In this document: positions 11,176-24,180 of the stretch, one piece after another
Layout of the letters: every line of letters begins with the position of its first letter
How positions within the stretch are numbered: the first letter of the stretch is position 1
NCBI GenBank assembly: GCA_950097015.1
Contig: CATNEN010000015.1
Location: 1,719,501 to 1,783,500, forward strand
DNA: 64,000 bases
DNA from: Macrostomum hystrix
Lineage: Eukaryota > Platyhelminthes > Macrostomidae
Direction of reading: 5' to 3'
Program-made: the position numbers and the translations under genes
The notes under the pieces: model-generated
The model's database searches: none
Told to the model about the DNA's origin: nothing
Seen by the model: only the letters and a program-made list of their open reading frames with translations

Positions 11176-14100
11176 TTCTTAATTCGCATCATTTATTTTT
11201 CTAGGCGTGTGCATTGATTGTTGCTCACTGCGGTGCAGTAATGCTTCTGCATAATTCTCCTTCATTTTATCAATTAATTCTTTATCTTCTGTAGACATTC
11301 CATTGAGTTATTCCTGAAAAGTGTATTTCTAATTTATCCCTACTAATCCTTTGCTCGGTGAGATATGAGAGGCCTAGCTTTAAAGTTATGAAAATGCCTA
11401 TTCTGAGCAGCTGCTCACAGAAGAAATCTGAAACGGGTTGGGTTACAATTGGGTGGCTTGTCATAGCTTATTGCTTTGATTTATCTAGTCTAACAGGCAT
11501 TGAAACTGATCAGTAGATCATTCTGCTAGGCAATAGATGATATCCGTGTGATATTATAGATTTATAGTTCAATAAATTACTGAACGCACTTCTTTTCTAG
11601 GGTGCCAATCGTTACTGAGTAGAGAAAATAATTTCCTTTAGCAATCATGCTTTGAATTCTGCTATCAGAAACTAATTGCTGTGCAGCTAAGGGCCACAGG
11701 TGTCAGAATCTTGCCTGCCTGGGCGACCCGGCGAAATTCTGCTTTAAATTAGTGGCCAAATTGCTTGACAATTCTTATGGCCCACCTGGGCGCACGGAAA
11801 TCAATTTACAGCAGTCCAGTAAAATAATTCAAGCAGAAACGAAACCTACAAAAATTTGCAACAGTCAGACCTTGCGGGGAACCTCGAGGCGAATTTTAAT
11901 TAGGGAAGAAGCTCGATAAGCTTCAGAAATATTTGCACACACACAGGATTTAGATAATCATATTTATTATTGACTCTGAATGTGCAAACTTCGCGAATAT
12001 GCCAGTGAGCTTCAGGTATTCGGTTATCTTCACACTTAAATAAAATCTATAATCGATAAGATAAAAAAATGTAATATAATTGATAAATTATTAATCATTA
12101 TTATTCTGGAATTTCCAAATAATTAAGAGCTATGTGTATAAGCCTTAATGGCGAATCTATATTGGCTCAATAATAAGAAATCCACAAGCAATAGCCGACA
12201 TGGCTGCATGATGAAATTCTGTGTGCAGAAACAGACACCTCGCCGAGGATCGTTCAGTATCTCGACGGTGCAGATGTTTTTTTATTCTTGAAGTTCTTTC
12301 ATCGGATAGAGTGAAAAATTTTATCCCGTCTTCTGGATTTTCTAAATACTGGTACTTTAGTAGATATTAGATTTAGTAGACTTTAGAAACTAGTCACGGT
12401 CGAGTGTCTAAAACAGTCATATTGAACTGGATCACGATTGCTTTCAGACTCAATGAAGATAGTCCCTTTATAGATTCTGTCTAGTGATGGGCAATGTGGA
12501 ACAGATGGTTATTGTGCACTAAAAACACCATTGTGCACTGGAATGCGTCCTGCATGACACGTTGATTTCTTTGTTCAATGCCAGAGCCGGAGGTTGGATA
12601 AAATTTACGACCTACGTAACATAATTCCAGTCACTATTTGGCCTGCAAAGCAGGGGGCGCGTAGGCCGATAGAAAACTGTGTAACGATATGTTCCCTGTC
12701 CTACAACTAGAGGTCATTTATCCCCCTTCGACTGTTCCGATATTTTTGCTAGGCCAAAGAACTGCAACAATCCAGCCCCAATGGCCTATGTCGGAAGAAT
12801 TATGTTCAATGCAGTCAGCTGGTAATATGAAATGCTATATTATGTATCCCCATGTGTGCAATAGACGTCCATGGGATAAAAGTGGATTTCATTAATCTGC
12901 GGGCGCTGGTTCGCGCTCTCGCATTTATATTTTTGTTGGGGGGAGGCGAATGACTGAAGGAACGTCTGCTGGCGAGTTATTTGGTTTTAAAACGACTTTC
13001 GGCTTCTAGAGGAGCCTAGTTTGTTTAAAGTGTACTTTTATTCATATTCATCGTCTTGTTGCAGTTGTTGCTGAAGGCTAGAGTTTTCTCTGTTCACTTT
13101 GACGAGCCTGCTGGCACTGTGACACATTGCTGTTGCGGTGTTATTGGGGTATTATTATGGGTGAAAATATTTTAGTGGATGTGTGGAACCTTCAGCGATT
13201 CCTCAGTCAGTGGTGCGTGCCATTTCGAGTGTTTCAAATGCAACAGTTTTTGCAGTTTCCAATCAAACAACACACAAGCAGATATTTAGTGAATTGGCTT
13301 GTTTATCGACTAGCAAAACAGCATGACCTTGTCTCTGTAGTTCTATGCTTCCATGAAATCACTTGATTTCTATGGGATAACAACTGTGTTTGGGATGTCA
13401 ACTAGGTTGTCGCAAATATGTAAATACAAACAATATAGATTTAGCGCAATTGAAGCCTTAGCATCGACCTTTGCACAGCAGGTGCAAATTGTATATCGAA
13501 TGATACTGTACAATCAAGTCATGCATTTAGCCTTCCATCGACTGAATGTTAAACTGCACTGCTGCATAGAATATTTACAGCCAGAGTTGGTGTACAGTAA
13601 ATAAACTGTATTCAAGCCATCGAAAACTAATTGTCCTATTGGCATTTAAAATACATAGACGGAATAAAAGTTATTCAATCCTAAGGATAAGAACACAGGT
13701 ATAACATATGCCGTTTGATCAAAATACCGGTGAAAAGTATCAATTCATTGTCCTGAAGTCGCTAAACACAACTGAGCCTGTTCAATAATTTGAGTGGCTT
13801 ACTGGTTGGATGGAGTCAAGTGCCGCGTCTGCCAGACTTGTTTTTTTCCGTTCCTAGATTTATAAACATATTTTTGTACCCTCTATTTTAATTCAGAAAA
13901 ATCACCGAAGGCTTAGGGAATTGTTCTGAGCCGCTCGGGAGATTAATCAGATTGATTACCACCGTGTATCTACCCTCCAGCTGAATAGAACGCTTGAAAA
14001 AACAAAATACATTCGTTTTATTTTTTAAACTCATTTTAAATAAATTTTGCTGTTTTTTCTTTAATTTATAAAATGTCTAAATGCTAACTAGTGTCGCTGA

Positions 14101-14983
14101 ACTAGAACAAGAAGCTGAAAATTATCATCACGTCCGCTATTTGGTTTCTACTGAATTTACTGCGAACATAAATATGATTGTTTCGTTTTTATGAATTTAT
14201 GGCACTCAAAATGCGTTTTGAAGAATTTATTTTTTAAGTTACGACCGGCACTAGCTACATCCACTTCCACTCTCATAAGCTTTTTTATTATTTAACGACC
14301 GTCGCCCTTCACATCACACCTTCGCCTAAGGCTCCGCATGATGGCTAAGTCCGTTACTGCTGAATTAACACTTTCATCTAATACCTAACAGTCTTCACTT
14401 CTCAACTTTGACTCACTCTTCCTTAACAGTTCAAAGATGTTGTTTATTTGTTTCAGGCACCTCACTTTCAAATTCGCAATGTTTTTTTTACATTGTGGCG
14501 CCACTAGTACTATCCACTGGAACAGACTGTCAGTTTTAACCTGCAATATCATTTATTTACCAACCATGTTACGGCTTACAATCTGCAAGGTCAAGCTCAG
14601 TTTTTATCTTGTCATCAATTAACTCGGCAACAACTCTTACCTTTACCTCTCACTTTAGGCTGGTAACCAATCGTTGTATTCTGAGCCAACAAAATTGAAG
14701 CCAGTTTGTTTAACACAGTTGCCTTGACTCACTTAGACACCTGCACTGCTCTGCGATTTAATTAGCAGACTAAAAATTCTCATTCAATCTTTATTAACAC
14801 GGGAAGCAACTGACTTGTCGTAATTTCCCGTCGGCTCTCTTGTTTCCTCATCCGCTTTCTCTGTCTTTCCCAAAGGAAATCCCGCCAGCCCAGGTCGAGT
14901 TTCCTTAGTGATTGTGTCTGGCCTGGAAAACTCGTTCCAGGATAATAAATACCTGAGCGAGCTTATTTTCTGACTTATTTTAC
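11176..14983. other. unique non-coding sequence, 3.8 kb
   Basis: AT-rich single-copy sequence with many stops in all frames. No exon with matching splice sites, RNA gene or recognisable element was found. Short reading frames (for example around 13127-13604) have no coding character. Confidence 0.5.
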
Positions 14984-15077
14984 ATAATTAAAAAGCATAT
15001 ACATGATATGATAAATAATTAAAAAGCATATACATGATATGATAAATAATTAAAAAGCATATACATGATATGATAAA
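14984..15077. repeat. 31-bp repeat, three copies
   Basis: Three nearly perfect copies of AATTAAAAAGCATATACATG followed by ATATGATAAAT. It is a small array and perhaps young, given the identity of the copies. Confidence 0.9.
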
Positions 15078-18000
15078 TGGACTAGACCTGACCGAATTTT
15101 CATGCGTAATAAACAATCGAGTTTTCAAACACGACACCATATCTCATCAAACCCGCCCAGGTCGATTCTGACGAGCTTAACAGACGACGTCTGTTGGCAG
15201 CCGACAGCTGGTTTAGCCTAGCTCTAATGTCTGACATGCCAGACACAACCGAGCCTGAGTCTATGGGTGAGACTGGCTCTGACGGTGAGCGAGTGTTGGA
15301 GCTGTTTTTCCCTTATTATTTCGCATCTGATCTCAAATTATCTACCTAAGCTCAAATTGGCTGCACAAAAATGACCTTCATGTGTCTTGTTGGACCGCCC
15401 ATAGGTTTTGTCCATTAGTCAATGCTACATCCATGTATTAGCTGCTGGCCATGCTGCTGGCTCATATCGTTTACTTAAACAAATATCCGCGCGAGGGCAG
15501 TACTGACTGCCGGGCCGCAACTTAACGAAGAAGTCACGGAGGCTAGCGTGAGCCGCTGAATGAATGAGACCGGCGCACTACAAGCTAGTGCTAGTGCTTT
15601 AAATCACGTCAACGGGGGGCACTACTTTATTGATTGGACAAATATTGCCCGGCCCTGCTGACTGGGATAGGCGGAGTTGAAGGGGCCGTTGGTAGTTGCT
15701 GGACAGATATAGAAATAAAATTGCTGTCTAGATTGTTCAGACTGGTGGAATAATGAATGCGACTGCCTGATCCTCGGTACGTGAGATTCGCTGCACTTTT
15801 ATTGCCCAATTATACGAACTGCTTTGGGTCAGTTTTTTAATACTTCTTTAGTAATATTATTTTACCTTCTTGGAAATTCGTGACCACTTCAAATTTTCTG
15901 TCTGACCCTATTTAAGTCCACAGTAAAGATCATTGGCAGAGCACTTTTTCCTGGATTTTCACACTTTCCTGAAATTCCCTCATTAGTTTTTCGTCATTTC
16001 GTCATATTCTCTCACCTCTTCCCAGATTTTCCTGAATTAAGAGTTCGTCTATTAAAATAAAAGGAAAATCTGCGTGACTATCATCTTAAGGGATAGGCTG
16101 TGAAGCTCTATCTGGTTCCGATGCCATCTCGTTGCTGCGAGTATTACATTTCAAAGCCTGGGCGTGTCGATTTAAGGGACTGAGCTTGCGAGTCATATTA
16201 TTCAATACTATCATCACTCATTGCCGCATCCAGAGTTTGTGGTAGACCTGTCAGTCTGTTTACTTTTGATGCAGCAGAATGATTCAGGATATTTAGCACG
16301 AATCATTTTTAACGCTAGAAACTGCCTTTTTGCTAATTTTGGTTAGAGCAGTGCATTGTTGTGCGCATGAAATACATTGTCGAGACCATTAGTAATTGGT
16401 GTGGGAAGTACACAAGCTTTTTATAAATGAAAATCTACATTCTCTGCACCATTTGCTAATGTTATACCTAGCAGTTGGCATGTTATGAAAATGCAATTAG
16501 CGCAGACAATGGTTGATGAATAATTGCATTATTGATTATTTCTATTTAGGCAAGTAGGACTGACATCTGGCATTTAACACGCAATTATATAGATCGGAAT
16601 GTCTTCAACACTGTCAGGACTCTCAAGCACATAAAAAAATTCCGGGTAGAGTTTACTGATTCTAAAAGCATGACCACGCTCTATATGACTGTCTTGCTAT
16701 TTATCGGTTTTTCATATTTTTAATACCCAATGAATAAAGATAAAAAACTCACATAAAAACTGAAATTCACCTATTTTCCCGCCAGTAGTTCAGATATCTA
16801 TCCTTTACAGCCAAATATTTTATTTTTCTTTCCTAATATTCGTTCATCTTTCTTAAACTGCCACTGTTTTTGGCCATCTCGGTTCTGACTACTACATTCC
16901 CTGCCCCCTGGGGCCACTTTGGTTGCTAGAGTGACTGCGACAAATATGCTCACTCAGCTCAGAAAAAATGGTTCAACTCGGCCTGCCATGAAATGGACTG
17001 CCCTGAGATCCCATGTCAGCCGTCCCTCTATATCCATCCCCAGAGCCAAACGCTCTGCTTTTAAAGACTTCCCCAATTCTCAACTCGTGGCTCAATTTCT
17101 TCAGCGCTATTTTTAGCAGATGACTAGCTATTAAGCGACCTGAATATATTTGCCTAGTTGTATCAGTTGTCAGTCATTTTTTATTATTGGCATTGGGCTT
17201 GGTCAGAATTGGCAGCTCACATTGCAAACTGTTCTTTGGTAGATGCGTGTTAGATACGAACAAAAAGTACAGAAGAAACTTACAATACATACTGGAAACG
17301 GTAATGCGTAGCTTGGTAGCTACGCGCGTCAAAAACAATGAAAGAATGTCATGACGGTTATAGTCTTATGAAACGCTATGCATACAATTCATGCATACCA
17401 TGCAAGTTGGATCATCAAGACAAAGTAATTTTTATATTTTGTATCATTTCGTATTTCGTATCATGGCATTATCTTCGAAATGAACAAATTAATGCTTAAC
17501 AAATTGTTCTATTCGATGTATTTTAAGACATAATCTTTGCTGCTCTTATATAGACACAGATAATACAATGTTTAACAGCAATCTTGTGACTATAAAAACG
17601 CCATTAGATTAAAAAATTCCATTAGTGTATACACTAATACACTAATGGGTTTAAAAATAAGACCTAAGACATTTAACGAAAGCCTATAGTTGTGGGATTT
17701 CTTCGTATTATTATCCAGAGTTTGTAGGCGGAGTTGTTCTTGGAGCCAGTTCACTACAGTTGTGCATGTGGCGCATTATTATATATTGGGTCCACAGAGA
17801 TCATTTTTGTTTTCTATTGTGTACAACAAAACTGCTAATCAAGATGAAGCGAGGTCGGCTTCGCGGCACTGTTGCTGGCGAAAAGAAAACAGCGCTGAAG
17901 AGGACGCTTTCCAAATCTTCTCTCATGGGGCAGCCGCTAAGCTAGACCTGGTAGTACGTTTTAGCCACTTCATAAAAATGCTAATTCAGTCTTCGATATT

Positions 18001-18495
18001 TTTAACCAACAAACGTCTTAAGATAACAAGGGTTTAAGATAAGTTCGATAATTAGCAGAGGTCAATATTTAAATTGTGGTGCTTTGGGATCGATCCGTCT
18101 AAAGAAGATGCTTTCTGAAAGAAAATAACCAAAACGATTGCAGGACTCAGGTGATTGCACAAATATCAAAAGCTAGTCAGAGGGTTTGTTAAATTGCATA
18201 AACATGAGAGGATAGTAAGCATGTTGTAAATATCAGGCAAGCATATTTTTAACAAGTAACGAAATCTGGAATTTTCCTGGAATGAGTTCTTGATTTGAAC
18301 AGATTTTTGCATGATGACTCCGAGCTCCTAGCTCGTACTAAACGATGTTCTTTGCAAGACAAGCTTGGAGCGAACATCGATCCGATAGGGAAACGAACCT
18401 ATAACAGTGTGCTTGTCAAGTTTGTCAAAGCGCCATGAAGCAGCTTTACCGAAGTCTTTACCGGCTCATTGTATTACGATCTTTGCGTTACGTCA
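15078..18495. other. unique sequence with isolated palindromes
   Basis: No gene is supported. It holds an inverted repeat AACAGACG-A-CGTCTGTT near 15180 and a strong one at 17619-17648. A basic 33-codon frame at 17844-17945 (starting MKRGRLRGTVAGEKK) is more GC-rich than its surroundings and could be an exon, but it has no clear acceptor or donor and ends in a stop. Confidence 0.4.
17619..17648. repeat. perfect 12-bp inverted repeat with 6-nt loop
   Basis: CCATTAGTGTAT at 17619-17630 and its exact complement ATACACTAATGG at 17637-17648, separated by ACACTA. Inside it lies an 18-bp perfect palindrome (17621-17638). No flanking target-site duplication or element was seen. Confidence 0.85.
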
Positions 18496-21400
18496 TCAAA
18501 CCTCCGTGACCCTCAGCTCAATCAGATTTCCGTCAATATCGCAGAAATCGCAAGTGCCGTCTACAACAATGGCAGCTGCAGCTGCCGCGGCTACCACAGC
18601 CGCTCTTGCCGACGCTGCTGCCTCCTCCATCGCTGCCTGTTCAGCTTTCTCTGCCGCGCTGGATTCAGCCATCAGCGCTTGATGCTCATTTGGATATGTT
18701 TCCTCCTCTTCGTCTTCTGCTTCCGCGTCGGCTGCTGCTGCTGCTGCCTTTGTTGCGGCGGTGTTTTGAGTGGCAACCACGATCGCTTCTTCCGAGTTTC
18801 CAGTCGCCGCAGCGGCCGCTTTTTCAGTCGGACTTGCCCGGGCTGTCTCTTCGTTCGATCCACCGTTTCCGCGACCTCGACCTGCCGTACCAACGGTGCC
18901 GCCCCGTCCAGCCACGGGTATGCCCGCCTGACCATTGTTAGTCTCTGACTGGCAGCGGCCTCTGCAAAGCTTCTCTTTTGTCACCTGCAGAAAGGTCGGA
19001 TTCGAAAACAGATAAATGAAGATGTTCAACGAAGAGTCCAGCGTGATCATCGTGTTGGCTGTTTTCGATAGCAGAATGTCTTTCTCAGGTGGCAGGACCT
19101 TGAAAGAAAACAAAAGCTTTGAGAAGAAGGCTGGCATTTCCAGTACGAAGAAAGTCAGAGCCAGCATTATGATGAGCTTGTCCGTGCCAGTCTGGCGTTG
19201 GCGCATGTTTTGAGTTTCGCGGAAACGCTTCCTGGCCCACAGAACCTGCAGTGGTGGAAATTTCCAGATAAAACTGTAGGGAACGTTTTGCTTGAAAACT
19301 GTATTTCGTAAAAGTGCGATTTAAAAATCTACAGCGAATCACTGATGTTTTAGAAATAAAAAAATCTTAAAAAATCTAGAATGCATTGCTGATGAGTTCG
19401 TAGGACGGCCGGGTTGGTTGGGTGGCCTAAACATAAGGCAGCTTTTGTGCAAACAATCGACTTGGAAGAGCAGGTTTGGGAACCGCTGGCTCTGGGTGAG
19501 TGAGAGTTTGAATGCTGGCTTCTAAGGGAAGTGAAAAGCCAGGTTCCTAGCTTAGAAGGAGCTCAACTTTCTGTAGTCCTGACTGCTGCTTCCCTCCGCT
19601 TCTCTCCTCCTCCCCATCTGGCATGCCTTTTCCGCACTCAGAAGAAATAAAGAAAGAGCTGGCGAGCCAGCTGAGTTTAGAAACCCAGTCAGCGAGCTCC
19701 ATCATTCCCTCCTGATGGCTCTCCTTGTTGGCTGATGATCCTGCTTCAAGGGAGAAAGGGGGAATTCTGAGTTTCCCACAGCACGCGGCAAGTGCTCCTT
19801 GGTGTAGGTTTGTTTTTCAGTCGATTGGGTCTCCTTTTTCACTTTTTCGCTAGCTCTTTAGATTCGTTCGGTGAATTTCTCGCTTGGTACGCCTTTTCTT
19901 GCGTTATATTGTTCCACCGGTTGTATTGTAGCCCGTAGTACAGCTTTTTGTACTTTTCGTCTTTTTCCTTTCCGATATTTGCTCTAAAAAACTTTTTCGC
20001 ATTGAAAATGCTTCTATAAATCTTCTTATTTTCTGTTTCAATCTCTTCTGGTTCGTCCGTGACTACCGCCCGTGGTTGACCCGAGTGTACCAGCTAAATC
20101 TCGTGTCAGAAGTTCTTCGGCTATTGCCCGCTCCGTTTTAAGCACTCATGATTTTATCTCGTACCATTGCTACGTACGCAACGTTCTCTAGGTAGCACAA
20201 GGCTGGGGTACTTTAGCATGTCAGGGGTTGTCTTTGAGCACTTTGGCTTCGTCGGACTAAATCTGCAGTATTAAAAAAGCATTAATTCAGCTTCAAAAAA
20301 AATCAGTAGCTCTATTGCTGTCTCGAAATTCTGGCACATGTGTCCCGAAAACTAAAGGAAAGATTATAGAAAATTTCCCTAACACCGGAATTGATAGAAC
20401 GGATTTTCTCTTCGAAGTCAGTTTCCGCCGCTGACCCCCACCCTCTCCAGTTTTTGCAGTGTTTGCCTAATTTTTGCAACCATCTCAGAGTTAGTTAAGT
20501 GGAAGTAAGCAAGAGACAGAGCTCCTATATTCCCAAGCTCAGCCATCCAGATTGGGATTTTGGGTGAGGTTGGGTCCTAGCGTCAATATTTGCGAGCCTG
20601 TCCTTCGTTTAATGAAGGCTTGAGCCTAGTCTGGTCGTCTCACTCGGTCCATGTTTCTCTTGTGTCATCTCTTGTCCCCTCTTCTGCGCAAATGCAGCCC
20701 TTACCCAGCAGCACTGGCACTCGATGCTAACCCTTGCTAGCTGTTCCTGTTTCACCAACCAAAACCTGTTTTGGCGTGCGAAACTTCACTTCAAATGGCT
20801 GCTACTGGGTTTGGTGACACAGGATTTTGAGTAACCTGAAATGCTTGGTACCCGGTGAGAGCTGAAAATCAGATCCGAGGTTTCTTGTCTCACGTCAGAT
20901 GTTTCATTGTTGCTTAAAATGGCTAATAAAATTGGGCCTATTGTCCTGCTAGTCCAGATGGACAGGTGTACTTCAAATTCCACTTCACTTCATCAGTATC
21001 GCCTATTGTACTATTATCGTTCTAAAGCAAATTTTAACTGTTGAAATTAATCGCCTTAATCGTATATAGTGGCGCATCTACATTTTATTTGTTTGAGCAA
21101 TCAAAGCCAGTGGGTTCGATCTACATATCAATTTTCAGTGTGTTAAAAGCTTTGAGTTGGCTGCGAGGCAGCTAAAATGAATGACGCTTTCTAAAGTTCC
21201 TCGTTGATGAAAAGTTTTCATTATGCACGGACCTCGTTTCAAGCTAGTCTAAAAATTTTTTTCTTAAGCCAAATGCAACGGTCTCAATCCTGACAGGTAA
21301 TCAAACTATAAAATATTCGTGTTTTTGTCTGTCTTTCTGAGAACTGTGATATCGAGCAAATGTATTAATTTTAAATGAATAAAAATTCAATCTACCGTAA

Positions 21401-22366
21401 TCTCGAAAAGTAAGGCTATTATTTGTAGTTCTTAAACTCGACTCGCAGTAAATAACTAAAACTTTATCGAGATTTTGTTGCTAGTTCGTCACGTCACGCA
21501 CCGTTGGGATGTACGAGTACTTTTCTCGACAGTAACCGATAAAAGATATTCATCTGGTCTGCAGTTGTCGCAAAGTGAACCCACATTAACCTCACCTTGA
21601 GCACAAACGCGCTGCAGATGAGCACAGTGATTGTCGGCCCACCGGACTGCAGAATAAACAGGCAGGCAGACAAGTAGAATAGTTTGTAAACATCGTTAAA
21701 CATAACCGGCGGATAGGGGCTTGTAGTCTTCAGCACGTAGAGCCTGGCATCCGGGTGGTAGCAGACAGCCTCGTAGGCCTCGAACAGCCTTGGTAGCATA
21801 ATTAGTGTACACATTACGCCTATTAAGACAACTATGCGCACGCTGGCCTCCTTGTGGAACAGTTTCATTCTGGCCATCGAGCGGCACACAGCCTCGTAGC
21901 GATAGAGACTCAGCGCTGCCAGAGTCCAGTTGCGGGCCAGCTGGAAGGTAGCCGAAATCTGGCGCAAGACGCCAGCTGCTGCGCTCAGCGCTACAGCCAA
22001 GGCCCGGCTTCGCAGCGGTGGCAGACAGCAGCCACGCAACAGGTTGGCACCATAGTAGCCAGCCTGGCCCAGCTGAAAGGCCACCTCAAACAGTGACAGA
22101 CCTAGCAGTAGCACACTCATGATGGACTTGTTAAACGCTTTGTTGCGAAAGATAGCAAAGCTAAAACCGTTCGCTGCGGCGTTAAATAGACTCAAAAGAA
22201 TGATGCCGATCTCCAAAGCATCAGGCGAGTGATACTGTTGATCCAGCAGCAACTCATGGTGATACTTGCTAAGGTTGCTTGAGTTTGAGGCGAAGTCGCA
22301 ATAAGAAACGTCGTCCATTATCATAACCAGAGCGAAGGCGCTACTTTCATTCGGAAAGTCGCCCAT
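18496..22366 (-). CDS. rhodopsin-family (peptide-type) G-protein-coupled receptor
   Basis: Two exons on the minus strand: 22366-21596 (257 codons) and 19245-18496 (249 codons plus stop), both in phase 0. The donor is CTCAAG|GTGAGG and the acceptor CCACTGCAG|GTTCTG; together they encode 506 residues. The N-terminus has three N-glycosylation sites (NES, NSS, NLS). TM1 is about residues 51-74, TM2 79-102, TM3 133-157, TM4 176-199, TM5 228-254, TM6 about 280-303 and TM7 about 321-345. The DRY motif is replaced by YRYEAVC. TM7 reads DSSLNIFIYLFSNPTF, matching the class A NPxxY-to-helix-8 region, followed by a Cys (KLCRGRC) suited to palmitoylation. ECL2 Cys (YEAVCYHP) and Cys residues before TM3 are present. 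The cytoplasmic tail is unusually long and Ala/Glu-rich. It is probably a neuropeptide receptor of the FMRFamide-receptor-like group (inference); the ligand is unknown. The 2.35-kb intron contains nothing recognised. Confidence 0.88.
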
Positions 22367-23869
22367 TGTCAGACAGTTGTTTCCAACTTCTTGATGTGTT
22401 TAATTTCTAAGCGAGAGCTGTCATCTGATTCTGGCATTTTCTTTAAGCTTTATATCGCTTCTTGTGCTTCGTCCAATCCGTTTCCGGTTGGATTTCTATT
22501 CCCCTCTGACCAATGGGCTCAGCTTTTGCCACATGCTGCTGCTGCTGCTGCCGCTAGTTCTGCTTCTAGGCTTAGCCAATCAACGATTTGCTGTTTCTTG
22601 CCGCAATCTGTCGTTTGTATTGAGCAATTGAGCACAGACAGAATTATGACGCCGCAAGGACCCATTTTCAAGCGGAATAAAAAAGACTTCTAGTTTTCTA
22701 TAGTCTATGGTATTTTTTGTCGAATCCAAGGTATTGTGGTGCTACTTCTACCACCACCACAACAGACTTCTACTGCCTGTTGATTTGTCTGCAGCTACAC
22801 CGTTTTGCGTTTCTGTTTCGTTGCCTCTACTGTTCGCGTTCTGAGGCAGTTCACGTTCTGGGGCACGTTGTGCGCCTGTATTTTTGTCTGTGTGCACAGT
22901 ATATCTGCGAGTGAGCTGGTGTGCCCAGCTCTTTTGCTTAGGCTACCCGCTGCTTGCCTATCCCACTCTGCCTGTCCCTCCGCCTGTCACTCAATGTTCC
23001 GCGGTGTAATAATTGCCGGAGTATGTTTGTTTATTTTAATCCTGTTTTGTCAAGCAATGGAGCGCAGGTTGGAAAATTCCAGTATCTGAGAAAAAATGAG
23101 CAACTTAATTTAAAGAACTTAAGAAAAAGCAAATGCGGGACTTAATACTCGGTAGAAATTTACACTCGAAAATTAAATCATGATAAATACTTTTATTCAT
23201 TGCCAGATCTTCAGTTCAAGCTTCTTTTATTTTATTGCACAACCATTTCCGTCACAAAGCAATTGGAGCAACTCGCAGGTAGATTATTCTTTTCTTTTGT
23301 TTTTGTTCGAGTCTTACAAGCAATCAATAGGCAGCTCATTGCTGGCTCTCTCATTAACTCCCCTCTCACTCACTGTAAGCGAAGAAACTTCCTGCTTTTA
23401 GTCTGATTATACTGCCTCTAAATATCCAATTTCATAAATTACAAAAACATATTTTTACCACTCAGTCCGCGCACTAAAAGCGCTAACATCATTGGTTTGT
23501 TAGCTGTAGTTTTCCCCTTTTTACACACCGCTTCTGTTTAGTGCTAATGGGAAGCACTCTTCATTATTATCCTCGGCCTGTCACGACATTTCTTCCCTCA
23601 GCACTGTCTGTTTCCTACGGACTTTTTTTATCCAGCAAGCGTGTCAAATAACCCAAATTGCTTGCCCCCCACACTTCCAACCGACAAATTGGACTTAAGG
23701 TCCGATTAGGGTTGCTGCTAATTAACTGTCACTCCGCCTCTGTCTGTCTGTTCTTTTATTATACTTGTCTGTTCTCGCTGTCTCTATGATTGGTTCTGGG
23801 CTTTTGTTATGTGACTGCTGACTCTTCGGCTGCCTCTCTGTCTTTTCTGGTTGTCTGTCAGTTTTGGCT
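22367..23869. other. upstream region of the GPCR gene, no gene seen
   Basis: Single-copy sequence directly 5' of the receptor start. It contains a short CTG run near 22531-22551. No TATA-like element was convincing and no exon was found. Confidence 0.45.
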
Positions 23870-24077
23870 GTCTGTCCGTCCTGTCCTGTCCTGTCCTGTC
23901 CTGTCCTGTCTGTCTTTTTGTCTGTCCTGTCCTCTCCTGTCTGTCTTTTTGTCTGTCCTGTCCTCTCCTGTCTGTCTTTTTGTCTGTCCTGTCCTGTCCT
24001 GTCTGTCTTTTTGTCTGTCCTGTCCTGTCCTATCCTGTCTGTCTTTTTTTCTGTCCTGTCTGTCTGTCTGTTTGCCT

Positions 24078-24109
<32 letters not shown>

Positions 24110-24180
24110 ATCTGTCTGTCCGTCTTACTGACTCTCAATCTGACTGTCCTGTCTGTCTGTCTGTCTGTCTGTCTGACTGA
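23870..24180. repeat. CTGT/CTGTC microsatellite
   Basis: A compound run of CTGTC and CTGT (with GTCTTTTT interruptions) on the plus strand. All apparent Leu/Ser/Val/Cys reading frames here derive from the repeat. Confidence 0.93.

Noticed and set aside
9511..11217. 568-codon Tyr/Pro/Ser repeat protein (YPTVYSS)
   Set aside because: Unit of 21 bp without stops keeps several frames open; a second frame is open for 541 codons. No ATG start with signal peptide, no exon support, and neighbouring arrays with non-triplet units show the same style.
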